Shown here: in pieces, positions 52,851 through 60,809 of the stretch | Position numbering within the stretch: the stretch's first letter is position 1 | How the letters are laid out: each line of letters opens with the position of its first letter | Assembly (NCBI RefSeq): GCF_003999975.1 | Contig: NZ_RJAC01000007.1 | Coordinates: 287,404-351,403, forward strand | Direction: 5' to 3' | DNA: 64,000 bases | Source of the DNA: Actinoplanes solisilvae | Lineage (GTDB): Bacteria; Actinomycetota; Actinomycetes; Mycobacteriales; Micromonosporaceae | Program-made: the position numbers and the translations under genes | The notes under the pieces: generated by a model | What the model was told of the DNA's origin: nothing | The model's input: the letters and a program-made list of their open reading frames with translations, nothing else | Database searches by the model: none

Positions 52851-53489
52851 GTGAACTGGAATTCGGTCGAGGCGATCGGCACATGTGTCGCCGCGGTGGG
52901 CACCGTCGCCGCCTTCGCCGCGCAGCGGCACGCCCTGAACGTCGAGCGACGGACGCGGCAGGAGGAGATCGCCCGGCTCGACCGGGAGAGCGGGGCCGCC
53001 GAACGTGCGCGGGCCGCCGCCGTGAGCCTGCACATCACCCACTACGACGAGGACCCGCGCTACGAGGACGATGACGAACTCGTGGTCCACGTCGGAAACT
53101 ACGGGCCCTACCCGATCACCAATGTCGCCGGGCGGCTCACGTTCCATCCGGCCGTGGGCGAGCCGATGCGCATCGACGACGACTACGACGCCCGGGACAA
53201 CCTGCCCTTCGTCGCGCCGAACACCGGCGCCGCGCTCGTCTGGTCCGTGCCGACCGAGATCGCCCGCCAGCTCGCCGGTCAGGCCAGCCCGTCGCAGACC
53301 GAGTCGTTCTCGGTCGAGATCACCTTCAGCGACGTCCACGGCGGCCGCTGGAAGATCAACGACCTGGACCGGGGCAAGGTGGTCCGCGTGGTCAACCCGG
53401 CGCCGGCGCCCCGCCCCGAGCCTCGGCGCCCGGGTCTGCGGGCAGTGGTGCGGCAGCTCGCGCGAGGCTTGGCCCCGGTGGGCCGGTAG
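52851..53489 (+). CDS. Membrane-anchored hypothetical protein with beta-sandwich domain
   Basis: The 212-residue protein starts at GTG 52851 (VNWNSVEAIGTCVAAVGTVA), probably on a leaderless message because no ribosome-binding site is present. An N-terminal hydrophobic helix and a charged helix (ALNVERRTRQEEIARLDRES) precede an Ig-like domain: LVVHVGNYGPYPITNVAGRL, FVAPNTGAALVWSVPTEIAR and FSVEITFSDVHGGRWKINDL. I do not recognise a named family. Its last 98 bp overlap the 3' end of the convergent response regulator; the overlap encodes a Pro/Arg-rich tail. Confidence 0.75.
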   Translation: MNWNSVEAIGTCVAAVGTVAAFAAQRHALNVERRTRQEEIARLDRESGAAERARAAAVSLHITHYDEDPRYEDDDELVVHVGNYGPYPITNVAGRLTFHPAVGEPMRIDDDYDARDNLPFVAPNTGAALVWSVPTEIARQLAGQASPSQTESFSVEITFSDVHGGRWKINDLDRGKVVRVVNPAPAPRPEPRRPGLRAVVRQLARGLAPVGR

Positions 53490-54099
53490 GCGTGAGGCCG
53501 CTGCGCACCGCGTGCAGGGCGGCCTGAGTGCGGTCGGCCAGGCCCAGCTTCATCAGGATGCTGGACACGTGGGTCTTGACCGTCTTCTCGGCGACGACCA
53601 GGGCGCGCGCGATCTCGCGGTTCGAGCGGCCCTCGGCGATCAGGGCCAGCACGTCGCGCTCGCGAGCGGTCAGCCCCGGCGTCTCGGCCGGCGCGGCGAC
53701 CAGCGAGGCCGCCACCTCGGGCTCGAGCAGCAGGTGGCCGGCGTGGACCGAGCGGACGGCCGCGACCAGCGCGTGCGGGTCGACGTCCTTGGACAGGTAG
53801 CCGCGTGCGCCGGCTCGCATAGCGGGCACGAGCCGGTCGGAGAAGCTGGTGACGACCAGGACCTTCGTCCGCAGGCCGCGTTCGCGCAGCTCGCGCAGGA
53901 CGGCCACACCGTCGAGGCCGGGCAGCACCATGTCGAGCAGCACGACGTCGGGGCGGGTGCGCTCGATCGCCTCCAGTGCCGAGGGGCCGTCGGCGGCTTC
54001 CCCCGCGACATCGAGGTCGTCGGCCAGTTCAAGAAAAGTGCGCAACCCCCGGCGTACGGCGGGGTGGTCGTCGACGATCAGCACACGGATCTCAGGCAC
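53392..54099 (-). CDS. NarL-type response regulator with extended tail
   Basis: The 235-residue regulator starts at GTG 54099 (VPEIRVLIVDDHPAVRRGLR), overlapping the kinase gene by 8 bp. The phosphoacceptor Asp is in DVVLLDMVLPGLDGVAVLRE, with Thr in VLVVTSFSDRLV and Lys in GYLSKDVDPHALV. The HTH is GLTARERDVLALIAEGRSNR, then IARALVVAEKTVKTHVSSIL. Family members usually stop soon after AALHAVRSGL. This one carries about 35 extra Pro/Ala/Gly-rich residues, which come from the overlap with the convergent gene at 52851-53489. Confidence 0.93.
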   Translation of the reverse strand: MPEIRVLIVDDHPAVRRGLRTFLELADDLDVAGEAADGPSALEAIERTRPDVVLLDMVLPGLDGVAVLRELRERGLRTKVLVVTSFSDRLVPAMRAGARGYLSKDVDPHALVAAVRSVHAGHLLLEPEVAASLVAAPAETPGLTARERDVLALIAEGRSNREIARALVVAEKTVKTHVSSILMKLGLADRTQAALHAVRSGLTPTGPPGPSLARAAAPLPADPGAEARGGAPAPG

Positions 54100-55222
54100 C
54101 GGGCACCTCGAGCCGCACGGTCGTGCCCGCGCCGGGCGACGAGCTGATGGTGGCGTCGCCGCGCACCGAGCAGGCCCGGTCGCGCATCGAGCGCAGTCCG
54201 AGGCTGCGGCCCGCGCGCACCGTGCCGTCGACATCGAAGCCCACGCCGTCGTCGCGCACGAGGAGGCGTACACCGTTGTTGCCGTTCTTGGTCAGGGAGA
54301 CCGTGATCTGGTCGGCGGAGGCGTGCCGGACGGCGTTGTGCAGGGCTTCCTGGGCCACGCGCAGAACCACTGCCTGGTGGGCCAGCGGCAGGGGCGGCGG
54401 GGTGTCTTCGGCGTAGGTCAGGCGGGGACCGTCGGCGCCGGAGGCCCGGTCGAGGATCTGCACCTGTTTGCGTAGCACGGAGGGCAGACCGTCCTCGGCC
54501 AGGCGGGCGGGGCGCAGCTCGAGGACGGCGGCGTGCAGTTCCTCGGCGGCCTCACGGGCCAGGGCGGACACCTCGGACAGCCGGGCGCGGGCGGCCTTGG
54601 GATCGCGGTCGAGCAGCAGGTCGGCCGCCTGCACGGTCAGCCGCAGGCCGAAGAGCCGCTGGGCCACCGCGTCGTGCAGGTCGTGGGCGATGCGGGCGCG
54701 TTCCTCGGCGATGGTCAGCTCGCGGCTGCGGGCGTAGAGGCGGGCGTGGGTCAGGGCGATCGCGGCGTGCGCGGCCAGGACGCGGACCAGTTCCTCGTCG
54801 TTCGCGGTGAAGCCGCCGGGCTTGTTGGCCAGGAAGAGCGCGCCGAGGATCTCGTCACCGCTGGTCACGGGCACGCCCAGGAACGCGGTCAGGGCCGGAT
54901 GGGCGGCGGGCCACCAGCCGAAGCGCGGATCGGCGCGGATGTCGTCGAGGCGCTGGGTGGCCGGCTCGCGCAGCATGACGGCGAGGAAACCGTGCTGACG
55001 GGGGAGCGGGCCGATCGCGGCCTGCTGCTCGGCGCTCATGCCGGAGACGAGGAACTGGGCGAAGGAGCCGCCGTCGTCGGGGACGCCGAGCGCGGCGTAT
55101 TCGGCACCGGCCAGTTCTCGGGCCGTGTCAACGATCGTCTGCAGCACCTCGGGGACCGTGAGCTGGTCGCTGACGGCCAGCACCGCGGCCGACAACCGGC
55201 GCGCCGTGCCCAGTTCGTCCAC
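54092..55222 (-). CDS. GAF-domain sensor histidine kinase (DevS/NarL type)
   Basis: The 376-residue soluble kinase starts at GTG 55222 (VDELGTARRLSAAVLAVSDQ). A GAF domain spans residues about 20-165 (VDTARELAGAEYAALGVPDD, FLGVPVTSGDEILGALFLAN). It is followed by HisKA_3 EERARIAHDLHDAVAQRLFG and an ATPase domain with RVAQEALHNAVRHASADQIT, VRDDGVGFDVDGTVRAGRSL and GLRSMRDRACSVRGDATISS. The absence of membrane helices and the GAF layout recall DevS/DosT-type redox or ligand sensors, though only one GAF domain is present. The start has no clear ribosome-binding site. Confidence 0.9.
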   Translation of the reverse strand: MDELGTARRLSAAVLAVSDQLTVPEVLQTIVDTARELAGAEYAALGVPDDGGSFAQFLVSGMSAEQQAAIGPLPRQHGFLAVMLREPATQRLDDIRADPRFGWWPAAHPALTAFLGVPVTSGDEILGALFLANKPGGFTANDEELVRVLAAHAAIALTHARLYARSRELTIAEERARIAHDLHDAVAQRLFGLRLTVQAADLLLDRDPKAARARLSEVSALAREAAEELHAAVLELRPARLAEDGLPSVLRKQVQILDRASGADGPRLTYAEDTPPPLPLAHQAVVLRVAQEALHNAVRHASADQITVSLTKNGNNGVRLLVRDDGVGFDVDGTVRAGRSLGLRSMRDRACSVRGDATISSSPGAGTTVRLEVPGA

Positions 55223-55344
55223 GCGCCAACGATAGTCGTCCGGCCCCTCCAACGCCTGCGCCGAAGGTCCTAGGACCAAGGTCGGGGGTGCGAGGCGACC
55301 GTGGCCCGAGGCTTTCCACCGCGGCAGCGAGCAGGGTCGATGGC

Positions 55345-56016
55345 ATGACACGAACAGCCGTAATCACCGGCGCTTCTCAGGGGCTCGGCGCCGCCCTGGC
55401 CCACGGACTGGCAACCGCCGGGTGGTCGCTGGTCATCAACGCCCGGACGGCCTCGGACCTGTCGGCCGTCGCCGACGCGCTGCCGACCACCGTGATCGCG
55501 ATCCCCGGTGACGTGGTGGACGACGATCACCGCGCCTCGCTCGCTGAAGCGGCCTCGAAACTGGGCGGGGCGGACCTGCTCGTGAACAACGCGTCGACGC
55601 TCGGGGGGAGCCCGCCGCCCGCCCTGGGGGACTTCCCGCTGCCCGACCTGCTGGAGACGTTCGAGGTGAACGTGCTGGCGCCGATCGCGTTGACCCAGCT
55701 CGTGCTGCCGCAGCTGCGCCTCTCGGAGCACGGCGCGGTGCTCAACCTCAGCTCGGACGCGGCCGTGGAGGCGTACGCGGGCTGGGGTGGCTATGGGGCG
55801 GCCAAAGCGGCTCTGGATCATGCGAGCGCGGTGCTGGCCTTGGAGGAGCCGTCGTTGCGGGTGTGGTCGGTGGATCCGGGGGATCTGCGGACGCGGTTGC
55901 AGCAGCAGGCCTCTCCCGGCGCGGACATCTCGGACAAGCCGCTGCCGTCGTCGGTCGTGCCGTTCTTTCTTCAGCTTCTGGAGTCGCGGCCGGCGTCGGG
56001 GAGGTACGTCGCGTGA
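55345..56016 (+). CDS. Short-chain dehydrogenase/reductase
   Basis: The 223-residue enzyme starts MTRTAVITGASQGLGAALAH. The nucleotide-binding TGASQGLG is at residues 8-15 and Arg in VINARTASDL favours NADP. NNAS is present in DLLVNNASTLGG, and the catalytic Ser-Tyr-Lys set lies in LNLSSDAAVEAYAGWGGYGA followed by AKAAL (YxxxK). Length and sequence suit the sepiapterin-reductase-like subgroup. Its TGA overlaps the GTG of the QueA-like gene by 4 bp, so the two are translationally coupled. Confidence 0.93.
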   Translation: MTRTAVITGASQGLGAALAHGLATAGWSLVINARTASDLSAVADALPTTVIAIPGDVVDDDHRASLAEAASKLGGADLLVNNASTLGGSPPPALGDFPLPDLLETFEVNVLAPIALTQLVLPQLRLSEHGAVLNLSSDAAVEAYAGWGGYGAAKAALDHASAVLALEEPSLRVWSVDPGDLRTRLQQQASPGADISDKPLPSSVVPFFLQLLESRPASGRYVA

Positions 56017-56969
56017 TCTTCGACCTGCCCGCGGCGTTGGAGGCTCGGCATCCTGTCGAGCCGCGGGACAGCGTACGGCTGATGGTCTCGCACAGTGTTG
56101 ACGTGAGCCACCACTGCTTTCCGGCGCTGCCATCGTTGCTCTCGCCGGGCGACCTGCTGGTTGTGAACAACTCGGCGACGCTGCCGGCGGCGCTCGACGC
56201 GGACGGGATCCGGGTGCACGTCTCGACGTCGCGGGCCGACGGCACGTGGCTGGTGGAACTGCGGGAGTTCGCGTCGCCGCGGGCGGGGATGCGACTGGTG
56301 ATCCCGGACGGCTCGCTGACCCTGCTGCGGCCGTTCACCTCGCGGCTATGGGTGGCGACGGCCTCGGTTCCGCTCGGGCGGGTCGACTATCTGAGCAAGC
56401 ACGGCAAGCCGATCCGGTACGCCTACACGGACCGGGACTGGCCGCTCGAGGTCTATCAGAACGTGTATGCGACCGAGCCGGGCAGCGCTGAGATGCCCAG
56501 CGCGGGGCGGCCGTTGACGGGGGACGTGCTGGCCGCCCTGGCCGGACGGGGAGTGCTGGTCACGCCGGTCACGCTGCACACGGGGGTGGCGTCGGCCGAG
56601 GTGGACGAGCCGCCCTATCCGGAGTGGTTCCGGGTGCCCGCGGCGACGGCCCGGCTGGTGGCGCACGTGCGCCACGGGGGCGGCCGGGTCGTCGCGGTGG
56701 GGACGACCGTCGTGCGAGCGCTCGAGTCGGCGGCGGCCACGGGGTCGGTGAAGGCGGCCGAGGGCTGGACGGACCTGGTGATCGAGCCGGATCACCGTCT
56801 GCGGGCGGTGGACGGGCTGCTGACCGGGTTGCACGAGCCGCGGGCGTCGCATCTGAAGATGCTGACCGCGGTGGCGGGGGAGGAGACGTTGCGGGTGGCA
56901 TATGGCGAAGCTTTGCGCGAGCGCTACCACTGGCACGAGTTCGGCGACGTCCATCTGCTGCTGCCCTGA
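56013..56969 (+). CDS. QueA-like S-adenosylmethionine:tRNA ribosyltransferase-isomerase
   Basis: The 318-residue protein starts at GTG 56013, with GGGAGG upstream inside the SDR gene. The QueA pattern is present: LLSPGDLLVVNNSATLPAAL, the region with RYAYTDRDWPLEVYQNVYA, PVTLHTGVAS, RVVAVGTTVVRALES and LLTGLHEPRASHLKMLTAVA, ending with YHWHEFGDVHLLL. QueA adds the cyclopentenyl ring of queuosine to preQ1-tRNA from SAM. It is shorter than classical QueA (about 340-360). No other queuosine gene (tgt, queC-G) is seen here. Its coupling to an SDR gene suggests a different ring- or ribose-transfer substrate. Confidence 0.85.
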   Translation: MIFDLPAALEARHPVEPRDSVRLMVSHSVDVSHHCFPALPSLLSPGDLLVVNNSATLPAALDADGIRVHVSTSRADGTWLVELREFASPRAGMRLVIPDGSLTLLRPFTSRLWVATASVPLGRVDYLSKHGKPIRYAYTDRDWPLEVYQNVYATEPGSAEMPSAGRPLTGDVLAALAGRGVLVTPVTLHTGVASAEVDEPPYPEWFRVPAATARLVAHVRHGGGRVVAVGTTVVRALESAAATGSVKAAEGWTDLVIEPDHRLRAVDGLLTGLHEPRASHLKMLTAVAGEETLRVAYGEALRERYHWHEFGDVHLLLP

Positions 56970-57066
56970 GATCCGTCACTGACGATATTGCACGCTCCGC
57001 GGGCCGCACGACCCTATAGCTACGCCTACGGCCGAACGGGCCGTTCCTTCGAGAGGCGGAGCTGTG

Positions 57067-57264
57067 ATGGAGTCGAACCGTCCCCTGGTTCGTTATCTGA
57101 TCATCGTCCACCGGGCCTACGACGAGCAGCTCGAACTGGCGTGCGAAGCCTTGAGTCTGACGACGCATCTCGCCTCGTTGGAGGGGCTCGACCGGGAGAT
57201 TGAGCGGGTGCGCATCGAAGGTCTGCTGGAACGGAGCGGTCTCCGCGTCGTGCACGAGCAATGA
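57067..57264 (+). CDS. Small conserved-looking protein, 65 residues
   Basis: ATG 57067 is preceded by GGAGCTGTG. The protein MESNRPLVRYLIIVHRAYDE, QLELACEALSLTTHLASLEG and DREIERVRIEGLLERSGLRV is probably two or three amphipathic helices. I do not recognise a family. It sits alone between the QueA-like and GNAT genes, 70 bp before the latter on the same strand. Confidence 0.6.
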   Translation: MESNRPLVRYLIIVHRAYDEQLELACEALSLTTHLASLEGLDREIERVRIEGLLERSGLRVVHEQ

Positions 57265-57334
57265 ATGCCGCCGGTCACATTTGGTGCGGGGGTCGACCCC
57301 CTCGCGGTATCAATGACGCCGCGAGGGGAGATCC

Positions 57335-58042
57335 ATGACGAACGTGCTCGACAATCCGGTGTGGGCGGCCCTGACCCACGATCAGAAGCGCTTCGCTGAC
57401 GTACGGGCCCGGGCCGCGCGCTTCCAGCCCGAGGTGTCCCCGTTCGCGGCCGTCGCCGACCCGGCCGACCGCGGCGCGTGGGCCGACCTCGCCGCCCTGA
57501 CCGGCCCCGGCGAGATCGTGTTGGTGCCCACCGCGCCCGACGACACCCCGCCCGGCTGGGAACTCGTCGGCGGTGGTGTCGGCGTGCAGCTCACCGGTGA
57601 GCGCCTCGTCGCCGCGCCCGACCCCGAGGCCGTGCTGCTCACCGAGGCCGACATCCCCGAGATGCTCGACCTGGTCGCGCGCACCCAGCCGGGGCCGTTC
57701 GCCCCGCGCACCCGGGAGCTCGGCACCTACCTCGGCCTGCGCCGCGAGGGCAAGCTGGTCGCCATGGCCGGCGAGCGGGTGCGGCCGCCGGGCTGGACCG
57801 AGATCAGCGCCGTCTGCACCGATCCTTCGTACCGTGGCCAGGGGTTCGCGGCCCGGCTCGTGCGGGCCGTGGCCGCCGGCGTCCGCGAGCGTGGCGAGAC
57901 GCCGTTCCTGCACGCGGCGGGCACCAACACCAGTGCGATCCGGCTTTACCTGGCGATGGGCTTCGAGCACCGGCGCGACATCAACTTCCACGCCTACCGG
58001 CCGCAGGCCGAGCAGGTCGCCCGGGGCCGCAGCCGGTCGTAG
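57335..58042 (+). CDS. GNAT-family (FR47-like) N-acetyltransferase
   Basis: The 235-residue protein starts at ATG 57335 after GGGGAGATCC. Its N-terminal half is a degenerate GNAT lobe. The C-terminal half carries the acetyl-CoA loop: EISAVCTDPSYRGQGFAARL (motif A, RGQGFA) and TPFLHAAGTNTSAIRLYLAM with GFEHRRDINFHAYR (motif B). It would transfer acetyl groups to an amine of unknown identity. Its last 49 bp overlap the convergent SARP-type gene. Confidence 0.92.
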   Translation: MTNVLDNPVWAALTHDQKRFADVRARAARFQPEVSPFAAVADPADRGAWADLAALTGPGEIVLVPTAPDDTPPGWELVGGGVGVQLTGERLVAAPDPEAVLLTEADIPEMLDLVARTQPGPFAPRTRELGTYLGLRREGKLVAMAGERVRPPGWTEISAVCTDPSYRGQGFAARLVRAVAAGVRERGETPFLHAAGTNTSAIRLYLAMGFEHRRDINFHAYRPQAEQVARGRSRS

Positions 58043-58767
58043 GCCTCCACGAGCTGCGGACCCGGCCCCAGCCCCAGCTCGTCCCCGAGCCGCCGTCGCA
58101 CCTCACGGAACGTGTGCATCGCCTCGGCCTTCCGCCCGTCCTCGGCCAGGGCCAGCAGCAGCCGCGCCTGAAGACCCTCGTCGAGCGGGTTCAGCACCGC
58201 CGCCTGGCGCAGCGCCGGCAGCACGAGACGCACCGGGCCGCCACGCAGGGCAGCGTCGGCGGCCTCGCGGGTGACATGCCAGCGTTCGGCCTCGATCGCG
58301 AGGAAACTCGGGTGCGTACGATCGAGCTCGGCCGCGCATCGCCCGCGCCACAGGGACAGGGCCGCGGCGTAATGGCGTACGGCCTGGGCCGGCTCCTGGG
58401 TGTGGCGGGCCTGGTCGGCGAGCCGTCGGAACCGCAACAGGTCGAAGCTGTTCTCGTCGATCAGAAGGCGGTATCCGGAGGCGTGCCGGATCAGGTGGTG
58501 GCCCGGCGCGCGCACCGGCAGCTCGGGCTCGAGCACGCGGCGCAGCACCCCGATGTGCCGGTGCACCACGTTCACGGCGCTGACCGGCGGATCCTCGCCC
58601 CACAGCGTGTCCACCAGGTCGGACAAACTGACCGCCGCGCCCGCCTCGGCCAGCAGCAGCGCCAGGATCGTTCTCGGCTGCCGCCCGCCCAGTTCGAGGT
58701 CGGCCTGGCCGCGCCGCACGCGCACCGCGCCCAGCAGGCAGAACCGCAGGTCGTCTTGTCGATCCAT
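57994..58767 (-). CDS. SARP/AfsR-type transcriptional regulator (no ATPase domain)
   Basis: The 257-residue protein starts at ATG 58767 (MDRQDDLRFCLLGAVRVRRG); GTG 58770 is equally possible. The OmpR-like winged helix includes LGGRQPRTILALLLAEAGAA, LSDLVDTLWGEDPPVSAVNV and VHRHIGVLRRVLEPELP. The bacterial transcriptional activation domain follows (SFDLLRFRRLADQARHTQEP, LLALAEDGRKAEAMHTFREV, RRRLGDELGLGPGPQL). Small SARPs usually switch on antibiotic clusters, but no cluster is visible here, so the target lies elsewhere. It overlaps the convergent GNAT gene by 49 bp. Confidence 0.93.
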   Translation of the reverse strand: MDRQDDLRFCLLGAVRVRRGQADLELGGRQPRTILALLLAEAGAAVSLSDLVDTLWGEDPPVSAVNVVHRHIGVLRRVLEPELPVRAPGHHLIRHASGYRLLIDENSFDLLRFRRLADQARHTQEPAQAVRHYAAALSLWRGRCAAELDRTHPSFLAIEAERWHVTREAADAALRGGPVRLVLPALRQAAVLNPLDEGLQARLLLALAEDGRKAEAMHTFREVRRRLGDELGLGPGPQLVEAYDRLRPRATCSACGR

Positions 58768-58849
58768 CACCGTTCCACCCTGACCCGGCGCACGCGCCGG
58801 GATCATCAGTCGGGTGACTGAGTCACGCCGTCACCTGATGTGCCGCACG

Positions 58850-59614
58850 TCACCGCGGGCAGGCTGCGGGCTCGGTCATCGCCGAGGCGCCCAGGGCTTC
58901 CAGGACCAGAGAGCTCACGTACGGATCGGTCGGCAGCTCACCGTGCGTGGTGCGGGCCGCGGGGCACAGGCTCTGCAGCGACAGGTTGATGGCGCCGTCC
59001 AGCTCGGCCGAGTCGGGGGGCTGGACCGTCTCGTCGTTCTCGGTCCAGATCGACAGCCAGGGCAGGTTGTCCGGCAGCGGGCCGTCGATGCTGTCGAGCA
59101 GGTCGCTGCCCGGGGCGAGCTCCCGGCAGGCCTGCGGGCAGTTGGCCCCGCCGAACTGGGCGCCGAGCCCGGCGAGCCGGGTGCCGTGCAGGGGCGAGCC
59201 GAGCGACACGACGCGGCGGGCGATCTCGGCGCCGTCGTGGTTCTCGACCCAGAGCCGGGTGACCACGCCGCCGGCCGAGTAGCCGACCACGTCGACCGAG
59301 GGGGCGCCGCCGGCCACAGCGTCCCGTGCGGCCTGATCGAGCACCTCGGCCTGCGCTTCGAGCGCTCCGGTGCCGTCGCCGGGCAGGGTCAGCACTTCGG
59401 CCGTACGCCCCTCGGCGGTCAGGTGGTCGGCCAGCCGGGTCAGCGCCGCGTGGCTGCCGCCGTATCCGGGAACGAGCAGCACCGTGCCGGGCTGTGCCTG
59501 GTCGGGCCGGGGCCCGCCGTCGCCGCCGTCACCGGCCAGCCGGACGCCGACCAGGACGAGCAGCACCCCCACGACAACCGCCCCGACCAGCAGAACCACC
59601 CGTCGCCCGGCCAC
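58850..59614 (-). CDS. Secreted or membrane-anchored alpha/beta-hydrolase (lipase)
   Basis: The 254-residue protein starts at GTG 59614 (VAGRRVVLLVGAVVVGVLLV), where the first helix acts as signal or anchor. The lipase fold shows GTVLLVPGYGGSHAALTRLA (oxyanion loop), the nucleophile elbow VDVVGYSAGGVVTRLWVEN, LGSPLHGTRLAGLGAQFGGA and a Cys-bearing GANCPQACREL. The likely Asp is in WLSIWTENDETVQPPDS and His in ARTTHGELPTDPYV. It resembles streptomycete extracellular triacylglycerol lipases. It is cotranscribed or adjacent to the LacI gene, 34 bp away. Confidence 0.88.
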   Translation of the reverse strand: MAGRRVVLLVGAVVVGVLLVLVGVRLAGDGGDGGPRPDQAQPGTVLLVPGYGGSHAALTRLADHLTAEGRTAEVLTLPGDGTGALEAQAEVLDQAARDAVAGGAPSVDVVGYSAGGVVTRLWVENHDGAEIARRVVSLGSPLHGTRLAGLGAQFGGANCPQACRELAPGSDLLDSIDGPLPDNLPWLSIWTENDETVQPPDSAELDGAINLSLQSLCPAARTTHGELPTDPYVSSLVLEALGASAMTEPAACPR

Positions 59615-59648
59615 GGTCTGATCATGCCGCTTCCGGAGGGCCCGCAGA

Positions 59649-60641
59649 TCAGGAACGCGGGGGAGCGGTCGAGCCTCGTACGACCAGTTGGGTCGGGACG
59701 GTGATGCCGGCCGGTGGCTCTTCGCCGGCCAGCAGGGACAGGAGCAGGCGGCCGGCCAGGACGCCCTGGGCGCGGACCGGCTGGGCGACCGTCGTCAGGT
59801 CGGCCAGCTCGGCGATCGGGTGGTCGTCGATGCCGACCACCGACATGTCCTCGGGGACGCGCAGGCCGGCCCGCCGCAGCGTGCGCAGCGCGCCGAACGC
59901 GACCTCGTCGGAGTGGGCGTAGACCGCTGTCGGCGGTTCGCGCAGGCTGAGCAGGCGGGCCATCGCGTCGGCGCCGTTGAGGCCGCCCCACGCGACCGTC
60001 ACGGCCAGGCCGGGGTCGGCCGGCAGGCCCGCGTCGGCCAGCGCCGCGTGATAGGCCCGGGCGCGTCCCGGGTTCGCCGGCCAGCCGGGTTCGACCGGGT
60101 CGACGGTGCCGATCATGCCGATCCGGCGGTGCTTGAGGAAGAGCAGGTGGTCGACTGCCTGGCGGCCCGCGGTGGCGTCGTCGATCGAGACGTACGGGTA
60201 GTTCTCGACCTGGCCGCCGGCGGCGACGATGTGCACGCCCATCGACTCGAGGCGGCTGCGTTCGCCGTCCGCGATCGGCATGCCGAGAACGACGACCGCG
60301 TCGACCTTGCGGCGGGCGGGCAGGCGGCGGAAGAACTCGCGCCGGTCGGCGGCGTCGCCCACGTGGTAGAGCAGCACGTCGAGATCGGCCGGTCGCAGCA
60401 CCGACTCGAGGCCGTCGAGCAGGGCCGCGAAGAACCAGCGGGACAGGTGCGGCACCACCACGGCGACCCGGTCGGTGGCCCCTCCGGCCAGGCGCGACGC
60501 CTCGGGAGAGATCACATAGGACAGTTGCTCGGCGGCGGCCAGCACCCGGGCGCGCGTGTCGGCGGCGACGTGGGGATGGTTGCTGAGGGCGCGGGACGCG
60601 GTCGCCATCGACACGCCGGCCCGGCGCGCCACATCGGCCAT
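59649..60641 (-). CDS. LacI-family transcriptional repressor of the sugar operon
   Basis: The 330-residue regulator starts at ATG 60641, with GAGGG 5 nt upstream; GTG 60647 or 60665 could add a few residues. The HTH and hinge are MADVARRAGVSMATASRALS followed by NHPHVAADTRARVLAAAEQL. The sugar-binding core starts DRVAVVVPHLSRWFFAALLD and includes HRRIGMIGTVDPVEPGWPAN and MSVVGIDDHPIAELADLTTV. It is divergent from the CUT1 transport operon, and two operator-like sequences lie in the shared region. It probably represses uptake genes until a sugar ligand binds. Confidence 0.92.
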   Translation of the reverse strand: MADVARRAGVSMATASRALSNHPHVAADTRARVLAAAEQLSYVISPEASRLAGGATDRVAVVVPHLSRWFFAALLDGLESVLRPADLDVLLYHVGDAADRREFFRRLPARRKVDAVVVLGMPIADGERSRLESMGVHIVAAGGQVENYPYVSIDDATAGRQAVDHLLFLKHRRIGMIGTVDPVEPGWPANPGRARAYHAALADAGLPADPGLAVTVAWGGLNGADAMARLLSLREPPTAVYAHSDEVAFGALRTLRRAGLRVPEDMSVVGIDDHPIAELADLTTVAQPVRAQGVLAGRLLLSLLAGEEPPAGITVPTQLVVRGSTAPPRS

Positions 60642-60687
60642 GTTCACCCTCGTGTGAGGACGCACAGCGAGAGCGTAGCAAGCGATT

Positions 60688-60699
60688 GGAAACGTTTCC
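60688..60699. promoter_or_regulatory. LacI-type operator 1 in the divergent region
   Basis: GGAAACGTTTCC is a perfect 12-bp palindrome with the central CpG expected of LacI-family operators. It lies 46 bp upstream of the LacI ATG and about 30 bp upstream of the -35 box of the sugar operon, so it could serve autoregulation and looping with operator 2. Confidence 0.7.
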
Positions 60700-60728
60700 G
60701 AAGGCGCACTGCGTGCATATAGCGACTA

Positions 60729-60778
60729 TTGACATGAGACGCAGATCACATAAAGGCTTGGATCTGCAAGCGGTTCCA
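60729..60778 (+). promoter_or_regulatory. Promoter and operator 2 of the sugar-uptake operon
   Basis: TTGACA (60729-60734) and TAAAGG (60751-60756) are spaced by 16 nt, a recognisable sigma-70-type promoter. The imperfect palindrome TGCAAGCGGTTCCA (60765-60778, 10 of 14 symmetric) covers the expected transcription start, the usual place for a repressor. The GAGGGG ribosome-binding site follows at 60796-60801. Confidence 0.6.
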
Positions 60779-60809
60779 GCAGCACCTTCACTGACGAGGG
60801 GATGCAACC

